NCBI GenBank assembly: GCA_030220185.1
Contig: JASPKZ010002333.1
Span: 310,001 to 374,000, forward strand
DNA: 64,000 bases
Direction of reading: 5' to 3'
Source of the DNA: Diploptera punctata
Taxonomy: Eukaryota; Arthropoda; Insecta; Blattodea; Blaberidae
Positions within the stretch are counted from its first letter, which is position 1, and each line of letters opens with the position of its first letter. Below are positions 19,920 to 32,505 of the stretch, piece after piece. Both the position numbers and the translations under genes were made by a program. The notes below the pieces were generated by a model, which was given only the letters and a program-made list of their open reading frames with translations, ran no database searches and had not been told where the DNA came from.

Positions 19920-20260
19920 GAAGTAACATTTTGAGATTCTTTTTAATCAAGTTTTTATGAGAATGGGAACATCTTACCTCAAATTAATGTTGAGTTCTGT
20001 TTGATCATGTTTCGATATATTCCTCTATATCATTGTCAGCTTGCACAGACTTGCCCAGTCTGGGCAAGCTGACGATGATATAGAGGATTATAATCAAGAC
20101 ATTTTGTCCGTACATTTTATGGTTGTTTTTGCCGAATATATGCTTCGAGGTTTATGAGTCCATCGTCAGCGATCACAGACTGTATTCTGTAATCGCTGAC
20201 GATGGGGCTCAGAAGCTTTGAAACATATACAACAACCATAAGAGGTAAGAATGTGTACTG
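19920..20260. repeat. Paired PLE ends, family E, two head-to-head palindromes
   Basis: The first foldback is centred near 20057 (CAGACTTGCCCAGTCTGGGC) and the second near 20185 (CAGCGATCACAGACTG with CTGTAATCGCTGACG). Each arm has a CTGACRATG core, a stem II hairpin and CGAAACAT or TTGAAACAT, then PLE-end sequence. The outer left part has the end motif TTGAGGTAAGATG on minus. No protein-coding part is present. Confidence 0.6.
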
Positions 20261-20433
20261 GTAGCTCGTGGTAGGCAATGAGATCTCAGGGTTTATAACT
20301 GTTATATAATTAGAAATAATTAGATCCGTTACTCAATTTTGAGTGAGTACAAACTATTTACTTATAATGTACAATTATTAACTATTACAACTGATAGCCA
20401 AGAGTGGAGTTGATGAATATTGAGTTTACTTAA

Positions 20434-21811
20434 CCCGTCAGTGACGCACCCTTTTACTTGCTTTCCTACTACATGGACGGAGGCATTTTAACATTTTAGT
20501 ATTCCTAGGACACTGATTTATATAAACAATCATAACTTTTTTAAATATCGATGGGTTTGAACAAAATTTTTACTTGTTAGCTCGGAAATTAATGCAAAAT
20601 TTAATACATACCGTATGGAGTTCAGTAGCCTTTATAAACTATTAAAAAAAATTTCGAAAACTGGTTTTCTCTCACATTTTTACTAAATAATTTGATTTGC
20701 TCACATTGGACATCCCTGTTTCTTTCTGAGAGACACTAAATATATTGTGTGGCATAGTGCTGATTCATCTGTAACTTGTATATACAAAAGCAGCTGACAA
20801 CCAAAATCAGAATGAATATTTAGAAGAGTGAACTAAAGCTCAGTCTTGTGTCAAAGCACTAGCAATGTTTATACTTAGAATATGAATTATTGCTTGGTTT
20901 CATATAAAAATTCTACAGCAGTTATTTACAACTACATAGACCATAAAAATAATTTTCTCTTATTTTAATACTACTAATTTTAGAAATAAAAAAATCACAT
21001 CATCTTAATAGTTGAGCTTGGTGTGATACAGCTTGAAACACTCTTCAATATACAGACCTACATCACATTCCTGGCAACAATAAACAGATGTCTTTCTTCT
21101 CCCATGTTTAGTACAAACAACACACCTCCTTTGAGGTTTTAATTTATCACTTTTAGGGGTAATTTTTCTGATGAAGCGTCTTTTAGGTTACGACTGGCCA
21201 TAATTACGTACATAACGCATGACACCGCGCCTCAGACTGATTCCGTGAACCACGATTCCTTGTAAGTAACGTCTATTTTGAAGGAGGCAAAATAAATCAG
21301 GTATTCCCCTAAACAGGTCGATTTATATATCAATCGATAGCTTGTTTATCATTTTATCGACCTGAAAAATTAGATTGTGTATAAGTTTATTAGAAGCTCT
21401 GTGCCATGGAGTGTTGAAGTAAGAAACTACTTCAACCTCAATACCACATGAAAAATTGTGATCACAGCTGATTCATACACTTAGAAAGGAAGCTAAGATC
21501 TTAGGCTTCAAAACTATATTGTTCATATGCAAATATAAGAATATACAGCAGAAAAAAAAAACAAATGAAAAGGTCGTGCGCATTTAGAGAAAATTACAAT
21601 TACTTCAATCTCATCTGATTTTTTTAAAAAAATAATATGAATTGAAATTTTATACAAGTATTATTTTTATTCATATGTCCTGAAAGCTCATAATGTCTAT
21701 GTTAAACACAAGTGAATTATATATTTGTAGCTTCAAAAATGTACGATCCAGAACAAAAAGAAAACACGCCTGCATAGGTCTATATCACATATGGATGTCG
21801 GCGCTGACGGG
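20434..21811 (-). mobile_element. piggyBac element, internally deleted
   Basis: Ends CCCGTCAGTGACGC (left) and GGCGCTGACGGG (right) are inverted repeats, each next to TTAA (20430-20433 and 21812-21815), the piggyBac target. Only 1378 bases lie between, and only the end of the transposase is left, so it could move only with help from another copy. Confidence 0.85.
21005..21187 (-). pseudogene. piggyBac transposase, C-terminal Cys-rich tail
   Basis: A 61-codon open end: RRFIRKITPKSDKLKPQRRC, then VVCTKHGRRKTS, YCCQECDVGLYIEECFK and LYHTKLNY stop. The spacing of Cys pairs is that of the C-terminal zinc-binding domain of piggyBac transposases, which recognises the element ends. The catalytic region is gone. 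Confidence 0.8.
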
Positions 21812-22530
21812 TTAAAGTCCACATGCGCGTCATTCAAGCGAATATTTTCAAAAGTCCAACATTAAAATAGAATTAATGAGTCATTTTTACATCTTACCTC
21901 ATATTTCATGTTTTATTAAACACGGTAACTATATTTTTCAAATGATCTTGTCATTCATTTTCAACCGCCATTATGACTACCAGATATTCGTTGGAATCTC
22001 CCTCTATAACGTTGCCATCTGGTGTTGATTTGATGAACTTCGAGATATCGTTGCCATCTGGTATTAATTTGATGAACTTCGAGATGAGGTCACGTTCATC
22101 CGGAATGTCGAAATTCATGGATTTAAATTTGTTCTTCTGAATAAATATTTTCTCCCAAATCCAAAGGTTTTTCCAAATGTTTTAGAAGTTTAGCTTCTTT
22201 TTCAATTTTATGACCTTCCAACAAACTATGTGCTGCAATAGCTGATTTTTCAATTTCACCATTTTTAATATTTCTAAAGTGTTCCCTTGTGTGAGTGTCC
22301 AAATTTCTTTTTGTTTTTCCTATGTATACTTTATTGCAATCTCCACAATCAATTTGATAAATTCCAGATTTTTTACTATCTGGGGTGTTCATTTTCTTAT
22401 TGGTTATTAATAAGTTACCAAGGCTAAATTTATTTATCAGTGCCAATGTAATATTGAATTTCTTGAAAATTTTTTGAAATTTGTTATGTATTCCAGGATG
22501 ATAAGTGATTTTCTTAATTTGTTTTCCTTT

Positions 22531-22915
22531 GATGTTTTTATTATTAATTTAACATTTCTCAATGAAAGATAAATTAAATTTGAAGAGAAAAATTTTTCTC
22601 TTCAAATTTAATTTATCTTTCATTGAGAAATGTTAAATTAATAATAAAAACATCATTAGAGGCCTTACTGGCTTTTAAAGTAATGTTAAATTTCCAATAA
22701 ATGTCTTCTTAACTAAGAAGCCGCCATTTGCAAAGATAGAAACAATGGTTTCAAAAGCATTTGGCGATAGGGAATTACAACGTATATAAGAGAAAAATTT
22801 GCATCTAGATCGTAACTCGCCTCAGTAGCTCAGTTGGTAGAGCACTTGGCCCGGAAAGCCAAGGGTCCCGGGTTCGAGTCCCGGTCTAGGCGAAAAATTT
22901 TTCTCTTCAAATTTA
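22531..22915 (+). mobile_element. tRNA-containing palindromic repeat, copy 2
   Basis: A perfect palindrome with 62-base arms (22531-22592 and 22593-22654) is followed by the shared body and one plus-strand tRNA-like unit near the right end. A 15-bp duplication AATTTGTTTTCCTTT flanks it (22516-22530 and 22916-22930). Relative to copy 1 the order is circularly permuted: it starts with inverted body and ends just after the tRNA unit. Confidence 0.85.
22819..22891 (+). tRNA. tRNA-like sequence (repeat-borne), unit 4
   Basis: A 73-base unit with A box TAGCTCAGTTGGTAGAGC and B box GGTTCGAGTCC. The anticodon loop CCGGAAA is as in unit 1. GCCTCAG replaces GCCTCGG at the 5' end, weakening the acceptor stem. 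Confidence 0.6.
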
Positions 22916-23469
22916 AATTTGTTTTCCTTTCTTTGAATCAGATTGCAGGGTAGTGTACTCTTTTAATCTTTTTTGTTGTCTGAATTTCTTTAATTTAGTT
23001 ATAATTATTTCCTTTCCACAAAACCATTTAAATTAGCTATGTCCAAAATGTGATTGTATTCTTTCTTAAAATCTTCTTCATTTAGTGGAACATTCAATAA
23101 TCTATATATCAAACTGTTGAAAATTGCATGCTTATGCGCAATATGATTGAAACCTGAAGACTTTATGTAATTGTCAATATGAGTATCTTTTCTGTATATA
23201 TTGAATTCAATTCTTTGTTGTTGTTCTTCTTATGTAGAGGTCCAAAAATGGGATTTGGTTATTATTTTCTAATTCCATAGTAAATTTTACAGATTCATCC
23301 TGGAGGTTGAGTAATTTTAATACATCTTCAATATATTTAGAATTTATCACAGAGAAAATATCATCCACATATCTATACCAACATTTGAACATCCAGGGAT
23401 AAGCATTGGTGATATGACATTCTAAACAATCCATAAATAAATTTGCCAAAAATGGTGAAAGTGGGTTGG

Positions 23470-26390
23470 GACAAAATTATGGATGATGAAATTTTTATGC
23501 GTTAGGATGAGTCAGGTTGGGTTCGGTGAGCAATCAAGAAACTTATCTCAGGGAATAACGCAAGGAACTGTACGGGCAGCAATAGTATTTTCAATAATTG
23601 TAGTTTATAAATCACTCGATTTATTTAAATCGTATTCACTATACATTCACTATACTTGTATTCGATACAATAAACTTTTTATGTTCTCCCTTGGCTAGTT
23701 GGGAGACTTCTGTTACTGCACGCGTCTCAATTTGGTCTATATTGAAAAACCTCAGTATTCTTTCGATCGTCAGATCGCTACAGCAGAAGGGATACATTTT
23801 TTTATTTTCTTATTGGTTTAAATATATGAGCACATATATTACAGATATATAAAAAGGTGTGGCTTTTCGAACCGCTTGTCTACAATGTTTCTAGTTGGGC
23901 CTTTGAGTATTTTATTAAATTAATTTTTATGTGTAGTTCGCAGTAATACTTTAACTGATCAGTATCTAAATTAATATTTGAAACTTATCCTGACATAGTG
24001 ATGTTTCCCTTGTCACTCATATATATATTATTTTGACTGATATTTTAATCTCATTTGAAATAGACATCCTGACACATTTTCATTAACAAAGGTATGGTAT
24101 CTATTGTATTCAGGTATCTGGATCTACCTTTGTCATCCCCTATGACTTCTAGACTTTCTGGCTTCAACTATATTGGCATAACCCAAATTTAACCAAAAGC
24201 GTTTTCTAAGTAATTTTTACTAAGAGGAAATCAACTTTTATATAATTAATAAAATCGATTCAGTAATATGATTGTTACGCGCGTGCGTCCGTTAAGCCCC
24301 AGCGTAATGATAGCGTTAAGTTCACTATTGTTTAAGTGGTCTTTGGCCCGAGCGGTTGGCCTTGATTTTGGAGGAAAAGTTCTACAATTACATAATAAAC
24401 CACAGTAAACGAGAAATAACATTATTTATTACAATAAATACCAAACATAAAGAAATCAACTCAAAAAAACACTGTTATTTAATTCAGCTGAAATCGCCAC
24501 ATTGTCAAACGTCAAAAATATTCTGTTACTAAAATGCTAATAGTTAGAGAGATATCCATTATTTTAAAATATTCAATTTTGTTTCATATTCTAAGTTACT
24601 CGGACCATTTGGTCCCGTATTTGATTCTAAGTATTAAAATGACCAAAGACATGACAGATGACAATACGTTACCCATGTAGACGCCACCGGCCCGCTGGGC
24701 CCTCCTGAGGGGACCGCACTCAGTCCCGCTGCTGTCCCTTCCCCATTCCAAACACTCTTCTTTATACATATCGAAAAATCAGATAATCTATCATACCAGT
24801 CCCAGCTATCATGATGTCATCTTTAGTAACAATTCCACATCTAAGGTCAGGATGATGCAACTTGAATTTGACAAGCCATCACCATCCCTACTTTGACCCT
24901 AGATAACGACTGTTTGGTTATCATGAAATGTTTAACAATTGATTACAAATTTCTAAACTACAAGTTTTTCTTACCAAGAATTATTAACTATATTAATAGA
25001 ATTATTAACTATATTAATATGGGTATATTATTAAATGTCCATCTTTGTCTTTATTTTTTATGATAATCTGTAATTAGGCCCTTTTGTATTTTGTAATTAT
25101 TCCCCCCGCCCCTAAATAAGACTGTTCGGTTTGAAAAACCGAAAGTCTTTTTTCCTTACAGGGTATCTCTCACCTCTCGGGGGTTGGTTCTGACATTTAT
25201 TTTGTTAACTTAGCTTTCCGTGAGAGTGGAGCTGACGTCGTCAATTGGCGATTCCATCTGTCCTGGAAGTATTTTGTTCTCATCCTAAGAAGTTAGATCG
25301 TCCTTGTAATTTGCCCCGAATACCTTTAATTGCGTCGAAATATCGCAAGATCCGTTTACTTAGTGAGAACACCATACTTCAAAAAAAAAACAAAAATCAC
25401 AATATAGCAAGCCTTTGCCGGCTTTAATACAATAGGCCTGAGCATTGTTTTCAGAAAGAAGAAAAAAAATAATGTTTATTTGCCTGAAAAAAAAAACAAA
25501 AATATTGACCAAAAAAATTCTTCTTGTCTTCATTCTTCTTCCTTATTTTAAACCTTCGGTGGTTTCTTTTGGAACCGACGCACTTTACACTGTTATCCAA
25601 TATCCGACGCACTTTATCACATTTCATTACTTTTGTTATGTACGTCGACGTTTTTCCCCCTTTTTTTTTTTTTTTTTTTTTTTTTTTATTCACTCTGACA
25701 GTTCTATTCCGTGAACCGGATCATTGAATAAAAAATTTAAAACTGTGGTGTCTGCTGTGGCCAGCTTGGAGGTGTCAGGTTTTCGTTGTCTGCTTGCCGC
25801 GATGGAGGAGGCGATGTTCTAATGCTCGAGGTCGTTGTTCGGTTTCAGCTGCCATTGGTCCAGGTAGGGCCTGTTTTTGTCATGCCTAGTTTCTTTAATC
25901 AAAACCCAGTTAGGTCCAAGGAGAACTGGTGAAAGGGTTGATAGGAATTAATCTTGACGGTGGAGTTTGTTTTCCTAACTCTTCTATAGGAAAAAAAATC
26001 GGGCTGAAGGAGGTTAGGCCAAGGTTGGCGTTGGAGCACTTCGTTATTATTTTTATAATGGCCTGGGTTTGGTTTTTTACTGCTAATTAGGTGTTTTGGT
26101 CTCAGCTGGTTGCGAGTCTGGACATTCATCCATCTCATGCTCCGCCACGAGATGTGTGTTGATCCTGGCAGCTACCCTGCGTCCGTAGATTGTACAGGGT
26201 GTGGTTGGTCCGTGCAGCGTTATGCTGCCCTCGTCCTCAGATGTATAGGGGTGCTCCGTGAGTCTGGCCATTCTTAATCTGCCTCCCATCATGTGGTTGT
26301 CGTGGTGGTGGCCGCAGCCCAAGCGTGGAAGCTGCAATCTTTATGCATATGGCATTAAAACTTGGGAGGATAACTATAAACATTGGTTAT
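23470..26390. other. No gene recognised
   Basis: AT-rich sequence to about 25100, then mixed composition. A 28-base T run lies at 25658-25687. A small hairpin (TTCGGTTTGAAAAACCGAA) is at about 25127. Minus frames at 25899-26337 are open for 80 codons but match nothing I know. Confidence 0.4.
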
Positions 26391-27519
26391 TGGGTTTGGT
26401 TGCTATCCCGTACCACATGGGTCCGCATCCCCCCTATCACTCTTGGTCCATTTTAATTTAACTTTATTGCTTAGAGGCTTCATTTTCAGCCATCATATCT
26501 TCCTTATTATATTAGACGTTCTGGCTTTAGATTTCTTTGTTATCTACATGTATCGTTTAGTTTGGTGCACCCATGTTCCTATTTGTCCCTTATAGTCTAG
26601 TCTCCAGTTTGCAAAGGAAATGCTCTTATGTTTTTGGTCTTATGATTTCTCATGAATCATTTACGCCCCTTATTTGAAATTCAGGTTTTACTAGGTTTAA
26701 CAATTGTCAGTATCTCGGCTGTTATTGTACCGCTTGGTTTTCACTTTCCATTGTTTGGTATAAAATTCCAATTTTGCTTGCTCCTACTCTAGAGGCCCTG
26801 GGTTCGGACGGAGTGTGCTCGCCTACACATAATTTCGCTAGGGTTTTTAAGATGTAAATACTTCTTAGTACGATTATGTAACGGCTGAATTCCGTATCAT
26901 CCATTCCCCCTCGTGAGTTTCTGATTTGTGTTAGCATTTCCTTTCTTTAATCCGGGATGCGTATTGCATCTTAATTCTCGCTTCCACTACTACTGTCGAT
27001 TTCCGTATTCCAGCCCCCTGAGTTAACTTAATAAAAAAAAATGCGTCTCTGCTGCGTCGTAATATTTCTCCGTTTCCTTTCGTACTTTGGCTGTCGAGTT
27101 CTAGTGTGACATCCCTGCCAGTGTACTAAAAACCAAAATGCGATCTAAATGGTTGTGTTTCCTTAATTTCCTTCTTCCGAATTTCGGTCGGCATAAGTGC
27201 CTTACGGCCCTCCCCTGATTCGTTGGCAAATTTCCTTAATCCCTTCGGCAATATCTCATCTGGTTTCTTTCCTGAATCTCTGTTATTTAATTTCACTTTT
27301 CATAACTCCCGAGTATGCGTGGCCTTTATTCCCGTGTCTTGGGTCCTCTCTTAACCTATGGTTTAAGACCCTCCTCCCTTTTTATTTCATTATCCTTTGG
27401 GTTCCGGTTAATTTCCATTTTTCAAATTATTTACGTTTTTGATTTTTTTCCTCATCTCATACGTGTCGACTTATTCCCTATCTTACATATGGTTTTAACC
27501 TCTAAGTTCATGTCCAACC

Positions 27520-28380
27520 CTATGTGTTTAACTTCTAATTTCAGGCAGCTTATTCTTAACGTGTTTTACTTTTAATTTCTTGTCTTACCCTGTTGTTTAC
27601 TTAACCCCTAATTTCCTGATATTACCGTATTGTTTTTAACCTTTCTTTTCGTAGCGCTCCTCTATGAGTTTAACAATACCTCTTTTACATGCACTTCCCT
27701 AAGTGTTTAACCCTCTAATTTCTTGTACTCTCCTTATCTGCTTAACCTCTCCTTGTATGCACTACCTAATGTGTTTAACCTTTCTAAATTTTCTCGAGAT
27801 CGACTTTTCTGTAACTAGACCGTATGTGTGTACATTTAACTTCTAATTCCGTTTATTATCCTTACGTGTTTATCTTCTATTTCCATGTCTACCCAATGTG
27901 TTTAACTTCTAATTTCTGTGATCTCCCTTCATGTACTACCTTATGTGTTTAACCTCTCTTTGTATGTAATATTCCCACTTAGGTATTACTTATGTGTTTA
28001 ACCTCTCTTCCTACTTTCTTGTATTACATATGTGTTTAACCTCTCTTCCTACTTTCTTGTATTACTTATGTTTTTAACCTCTCTTTGTATGTAATATTCC
28101 CACTTAGGTATTACTTATGTGTTTAACCTCTCTTCCTACTTTCTTGTATTACTTATGTGTTTAACCTCTCTTCCTACTTTCTTGTATTACTTATGTTTTT
28201 AACCTCTCATCCTACTTTCTTGTATTACTTCTGTGTTTAACCTCTCTTCCTACTTTCTTGTATTACTTATGTGTTTAATTTCTAATTTTCATGTACACCT
28301 ATGTGTTTAACCTCTAAATTCCTGAGGTATCCTTTTATGTATTCCCGTACGTGTTTAACTTCTTTTGTATGTAATATTCC
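27520..28380 (+). repeat. Irregular tandem array with TGTGTTTAACCTCT core
   Basis: The core TATGTGTTTAACCTCTCTTC recurs at intervals of about 30 to 60 bases. At 27990-28290 units containing CCTACTTTCTTGTATTACTT are nearly identical; outside that they decay. Confidence 0.8.
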
Positions 28381-28689
28381 TACTTAGGTCAATCTGTCTC
28401 TCTTGGCTCTACTCGTCGATCGCACAATCGTAATATCTATGTGTTTCCCTTAGTATTCTCATCTAATGGGTAACGTATTTTCATCTAGTGTCTCAACGTT
28501 TCTGACGTGCCTGACTATTATTCGTTGTTTCTTCGTTAGGACCATATTCTATGTGTGCGTACGGCTTTCTTATCGCGGTTTCCTTTTCTGCTTTTCTCTA
28601 ACCACCGGTGGCCTCTTTTTTTTGTTTCCCTGGCATCATTATTGTCCCTGGATGGTCCCTGACCATCGATCCTTGTATTTCCGACCTTT

Positions 28690-29000
28690 TAGACCGGCGT
28701 TCGGGCAGTCGCCAAAATTGATAGTGTTCGGTCCCCATCCTCGTCTTCGGGTCCCGACTTTCGAGGGGCATCTGCCTTAAGACGAAGGTAGGAGAAATCC
28801 CAACCTTATCAACAGGGTCCCTAGTTCCGTCTACCTGGTTGGCAAGCGGGAGGGGCAGGCATCAGCCAAAATTGACAGAGATTGGGTTCCTATTCTCATC
28901 CTCAGGTCCCGTCTTTCGACGAGCATCTGCCCTAATAGGAGAGCAGGATAAATCCCAATGTTATCAACAGGGTCCTTATTCCCCTGTACCGCTCCCATCC
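28690..29000 (+). repeat. Two diverged tandem units of about 155 bases
   Basis: The block from GCCAAAATTGATAG through ATCAACAGGGTCC (about 28703) repeats from GCCAAAATTGACAG (about 28863) with about one fifth of positions changed. Confidence 0.65.
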
Positions 29001-29223
29001 TGATTCTCTAATTCTGCTGCCTCAGAAGTAACCTTAGGGAGAGCCTTTTTGAACTCATGGACTCCGCCTCATCGGAAAAGTGGATTTTATCCTAATCTTT
29101 TTGATGGGGTTCCCCTATCGCCCTCATCTCTTCCTAAACCCGGGTATCATGACAGTTTTCCGTGGGTCTCCTTGCCCGTAATTGTATTGTACTTTCATTT
29201 TGTTTCTCGGATGCCTATCTCTC

Positions 29224-29745
29224 TAGCACGTCGGTGAAGTGTTCAGGCAACTCGCCAAATCTTCGAGGCCAAAACCTCTCCAAAAGGGTCCTTAGTCCTT
29301 CCCAACTCGTATTCTTCCTAGCACGTTGGCGAAGTGTTCAGGCAACTCGCCAAATCTTCGAGGCCAAAACCTCTCCAAAAGGGTCCTTAGTCCTTCCCAA
29401 CTCGTATTCTTCCTAGCACGTTGGCGAAGTGTTCAGGCAACTCGCCAAATCTTCGAGGCCAAACCTCTCCAAAAGGGTCCTTAGTCCTTCCCAACTCGTA
29501 TTCTTCCTAGCACGTTGGCGAAGTGTTCAGGCAACTCGCCAAATCTTCGAGGCCAAAACCTCTCCAAAAGGGTCCTTAGTCCTTCCCAACTTGTATCTCT
29601 TTACAATGTTTGTTCCGCATGGTCCCTAACGTCCCTTAGCTTTTTTCCTAGTACGTTGGCGAAGTGTTCAGGCAACTCGCCAAATCTTCGAGGCCAAAAC
29701 CTCTCCAAAAGGGTCCTTAGTCCTTCCCAACTTGTATCCCTGTGT
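29224..29745 (+). repeat. 95-bp tandem array, five units
   Basis: Units start at 29224, 29319, 29414, 29508 and 29649, each TAGCACGTTGGCGAAGTGTT or close to it, running to CTTCCCAACTCGTATTCTTCC. Three periods are 94-95 bases; the last gap is 141 because of an extra piece. Near identity implies recent amplification. The centre of the unit holds the inverted pair GGCAACTCGCC-like bases. Confidence 0.9.
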
Positions 29746-30635
29746 GCGACTATGTAAAATTTCATCTCTGGTGTGTATATCTAACGTTACCCAGCCTAGA
29801 TTGACCTAAGTTGTAGCCTATCCTTTTATTATCCTTCGTAGGCCTAAATATGAAGAGTCTTAAGCGATCTAGTTTTCCTCTATTATCGTAACATGTCATA
29901 TCCCATGTGTATGTGTGTCTACTACTTGACTGGTCACTAGTCCTAACTGACATGGAACAAGGCTCGCAGTACAAGAGAGTCTAGGCGCCATTAGGCCCTC
30001 CTAACTTTACGAAGCCAGTCCATCTCAGCAGGGTCCATTGCCTGCAGAGTGTATTATTTGTTGTGTCATACTTAGTAATAGTACTTGGTGTAACCCCTGG
30101 GTTCCCATTTTGAAATTCCACCCTCTACTAGATCGATTAAGACACCCACTATCGGTGAAGTATCCTATCCTCCATCTTCTAAAGTGCTCTGGAAATAAAT
30201 TAATTTGTCTTCGATCGTTTCCGCATTTCAAAAAGTGTATAAATTTTCCTAAGTCCCCAAGTACTCCTTCCGTTCTCTTTCGTAATACGTCATTTTTTTT
30301 TTCCCTCAAACCAAGTTGGATAATGCACATCCTCCCTTCTTAATCTGAACTATTGCTACTACTGATTTCTTGTTAAAATAATTTCTACCCTCCGTGTTGG
30401 CATAACTCCTGGTTAATTGATCCTTTCATTCGTCTTCCACTTTAGGCTCAACATACTACATGCCTCTAACTGGACTGCTTCCACGTTATCGTCTCGCGAA
30501 CTAGCCTGCTACTTATCCCGGAACCCATTCATACTTAAATGAGTCCTAATTGCTAAAAATGAGATTATGGTTTTCCGTTATCCTTCCTTTTATTCATAAA
30601 CATAAGTATTATTCCTGATAGTTCGCTCTTATTCC

Positions 30636-30700
30636 ATTATTATTATTATTATTATTAATTTTCTGTGAATTATTATTATTATTATCATTATTTACTTTCC
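30636..30700 (+). repeat. (ATT)n microsatellite
   Basis: Two runs of ATT separated by about 15 bases. Confidence 0.8.
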
Positions 30701-32211
30701 TGGTGGTTTATATTTATTATGTTTTTTACTAAGGTTCAGGGTCTTCGACAATATTAATAGTTTTATTTCCCTGTTTACATCCTATTAATCTCACGTGGAT
30801 ATCATAACTAGTCTCTAGCACCCTATCCTTGAGGGTTATTCGTCGATGTGTGTTTGTCAGTATCCTAATTTTCTCCCCAAAAAAAAACATGATACAGCCG
30901 AAAAGAAAATATTTCTGGGAATAAGTCTACCCTTCCTTTATTACTTCTGTAAGCATCAGTCTATCCTTCTGTTATCATTTCTGTAAGCATCTTGTTTCTA
31001 CCTCCCCTCCGTAATCCTCACTAGCGGAGCTCTATGATTATGCCCAATCTCCATTCCCCTTTCCTATTTGAGCACTCTCTTATTTATTTCAGAATTTCTA
31101 TTCCTTCCGTTTCCGAAACCTTAATCTGAATTACGGATCAAGCGAGTCCTCCCTTAATTGCGCTAGCCTCCTTGACTTTACTTTTTATTTACTTGACTCA
31201 TGATTTAGAAACGTCTCACATTGTAGTCGAAATTTTCACAGAATGCGCCCGCCGGCATTGTTGTAAATCTCTCAACACCGCATGAGAGGTTGATAAAAAA
31301 TTATTTTAAGTTATTGTTTTACCTGAAGTTCGGTCGTCTTCCTTTCCATGAGTCTAATGTTATTTCCCTTTTGGGGAGGCGGGTGGTCCCTACTTGGTAT
31401 TATCTTGCGCTAAATTTCCATTCCCCGCTTTGTTCGATTTCTCGTTTATTTCTCCTAAGTCTTCATACCCTTTGTTCATTTTCTCGGGTTTTCAACTCTA
31501 AAATCCCTTTGATTGCCCATATATGCCACTTTATTTTCTTTATTTAAAGTACGTTTTCTGATGTCTAGAAAAAAAATTTATTTCCCTGTAAATGCACCTA
31601 ATATAAATTTTGTTCATATTCCTAATGCAGTCGGTTTTGGAGTCCTTATCTATGTGGTTAATCTAACTATCACCAAAATAAACAAATTCCAGAGCTTTGT
31701 TGAACTTTACAGCTATGTGACCTCCTAAGACACTTAGTGCACGTAGGAATGACGTGTCTCAAAATAAAATATCTCCCAAGATAGCGATTTTTCCAATTTT
31801 CCACGCTGGTAAGTTCATATTTATATTATTCCGAAACTCCTATATTCTTGAACTTCCTTAATATTATTATTATTATGTGTCATCCTTTTTCTTCCATTAC
31901 CTTTTATTATGAACGTATGATTTGTACCCGACTTCGTGTGTTGTTTATTATTTTAGTGTGTGTTCTATTATTATTAATTTTAAATCACGCAGCTAGTAGT
32001 TCCCTCTGTTTTATATCTACTTTCGATTTTTAACTGAAAAACGTTCCTAAATATAATACGGTGCTCGTCATACCATCATATCCTAGAATACACTTCCAGC
32101 GCAAATCGGTATTATTTGCCTCATGCCCTGTCTTGTTAATGTCGCTCGGTGGGCAGTTGTAACTTTAATCGGTTTTAAAATTTTCTTCGATATTTTTAGT
32201 ATGAATATTTA

Positions 32212-32505
32212 TATCTACTAGCATAGTGGTTAAAGTACCACCGCGCTACAAGCCGAAAGTCGGGGGTTCAAGCCCCGGTGTGTTTTTAGGATTCCTTTCC
32301 TGACCTAAACCTTCTGGCGGCACTATGGCCCTGGGATTAATTCAGCCTCTAACTGAAATAAGTACCAGACTCTTGTTCTGGGTAAAGGGCGGCCGTCACG
32401 CGGGGCTGATAACCCGGCTGACATTAAGTGCCGATTGTCTAGAAATATTGGGAGCCCTAACATTTCCGTTACCTCAAAATCTCCGGTAGGGGTGATATGT
32501 CACTT
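32212..32505 (+). mobile_element. tRNA-derived SINE, family S4
   Basis: The head has an A box (TAGCATAGTGGTTAAAGTACC) and B box (GGGTTCAAGCCCC) at tRNA spacing. The body contains GGCGGCACTATGGCCCTGGG, ATTCAGCCTCTAACTGAAAT and GGTAAAGGGCGGCC, a body type I associate with insect SINEs. It sits at the end of the pyrimidine-rich domain. Confidence 0.8.

Larger units (their letters stand above)
21868..23468 (-). pseudogene. Penelope-like element, family D, 5'-truncated, split by a tRNA repeat
   Basis: From the 5' side on minus: NLFMDCLECHITNAYPWMFK, active site YVDDIFSV (near 23360), a frameshift near 23210, then worn linker sequence. It is interrupted at 22531-22915, then NKFSLGNLLITNKKMNTP, the GIY-YIG domain (GIYQIDCGDCNKVYIGKTKR), SAIAAHSLLEGHKIEKEAK, FDIPDERDLISKFIK, two 12-residue units with PDG, and MAVENE stop inside the family D hairpin. 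The 3' end has TATGAGGTAAGAT. Several frameshifts; not functional. Confidence 0.85.
26390..32200. other. Pyrimidine-rich strand domain without genes
   Basis: Across nearly 6 kb the plus strand is rich in T and C and poor in A and G (for example 27200-28700), with no long frame on either strand. Tandem arrays occur at 27520-28380, 28690-29000 and 29224-29745. The even skew suggests one origin, such as noncoding parts of a single large element, but no ends were found. Confidence 0.5.

Noticed and set aside
24300..24370. tRNA-like GGCCCGAGCGGTTGGCC
   Set aside because: Only an A-box-like piece; no B box or cloverleaf follows.
25899..26337. Minus frames of about 80 codons as a gene
   Set aside because: No family motif, no splice or promoter context, and the region is generally poor in stops on that strand because of base skew.
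27900..28300. CRISPR-like array from regularly spaced repeats
   Set aside because: The genome is eukaryotic, spacers are themselves repeats and spacing is irregular; this is a plain tandem array.
29049..29757. Plus-strand ORFs with repeated protein sequence in the 95-bp array
   Set aside because: Result of the tandem repeat; the period is 94-95 bases, not a multiple of three throughout, and no start or promoter context.
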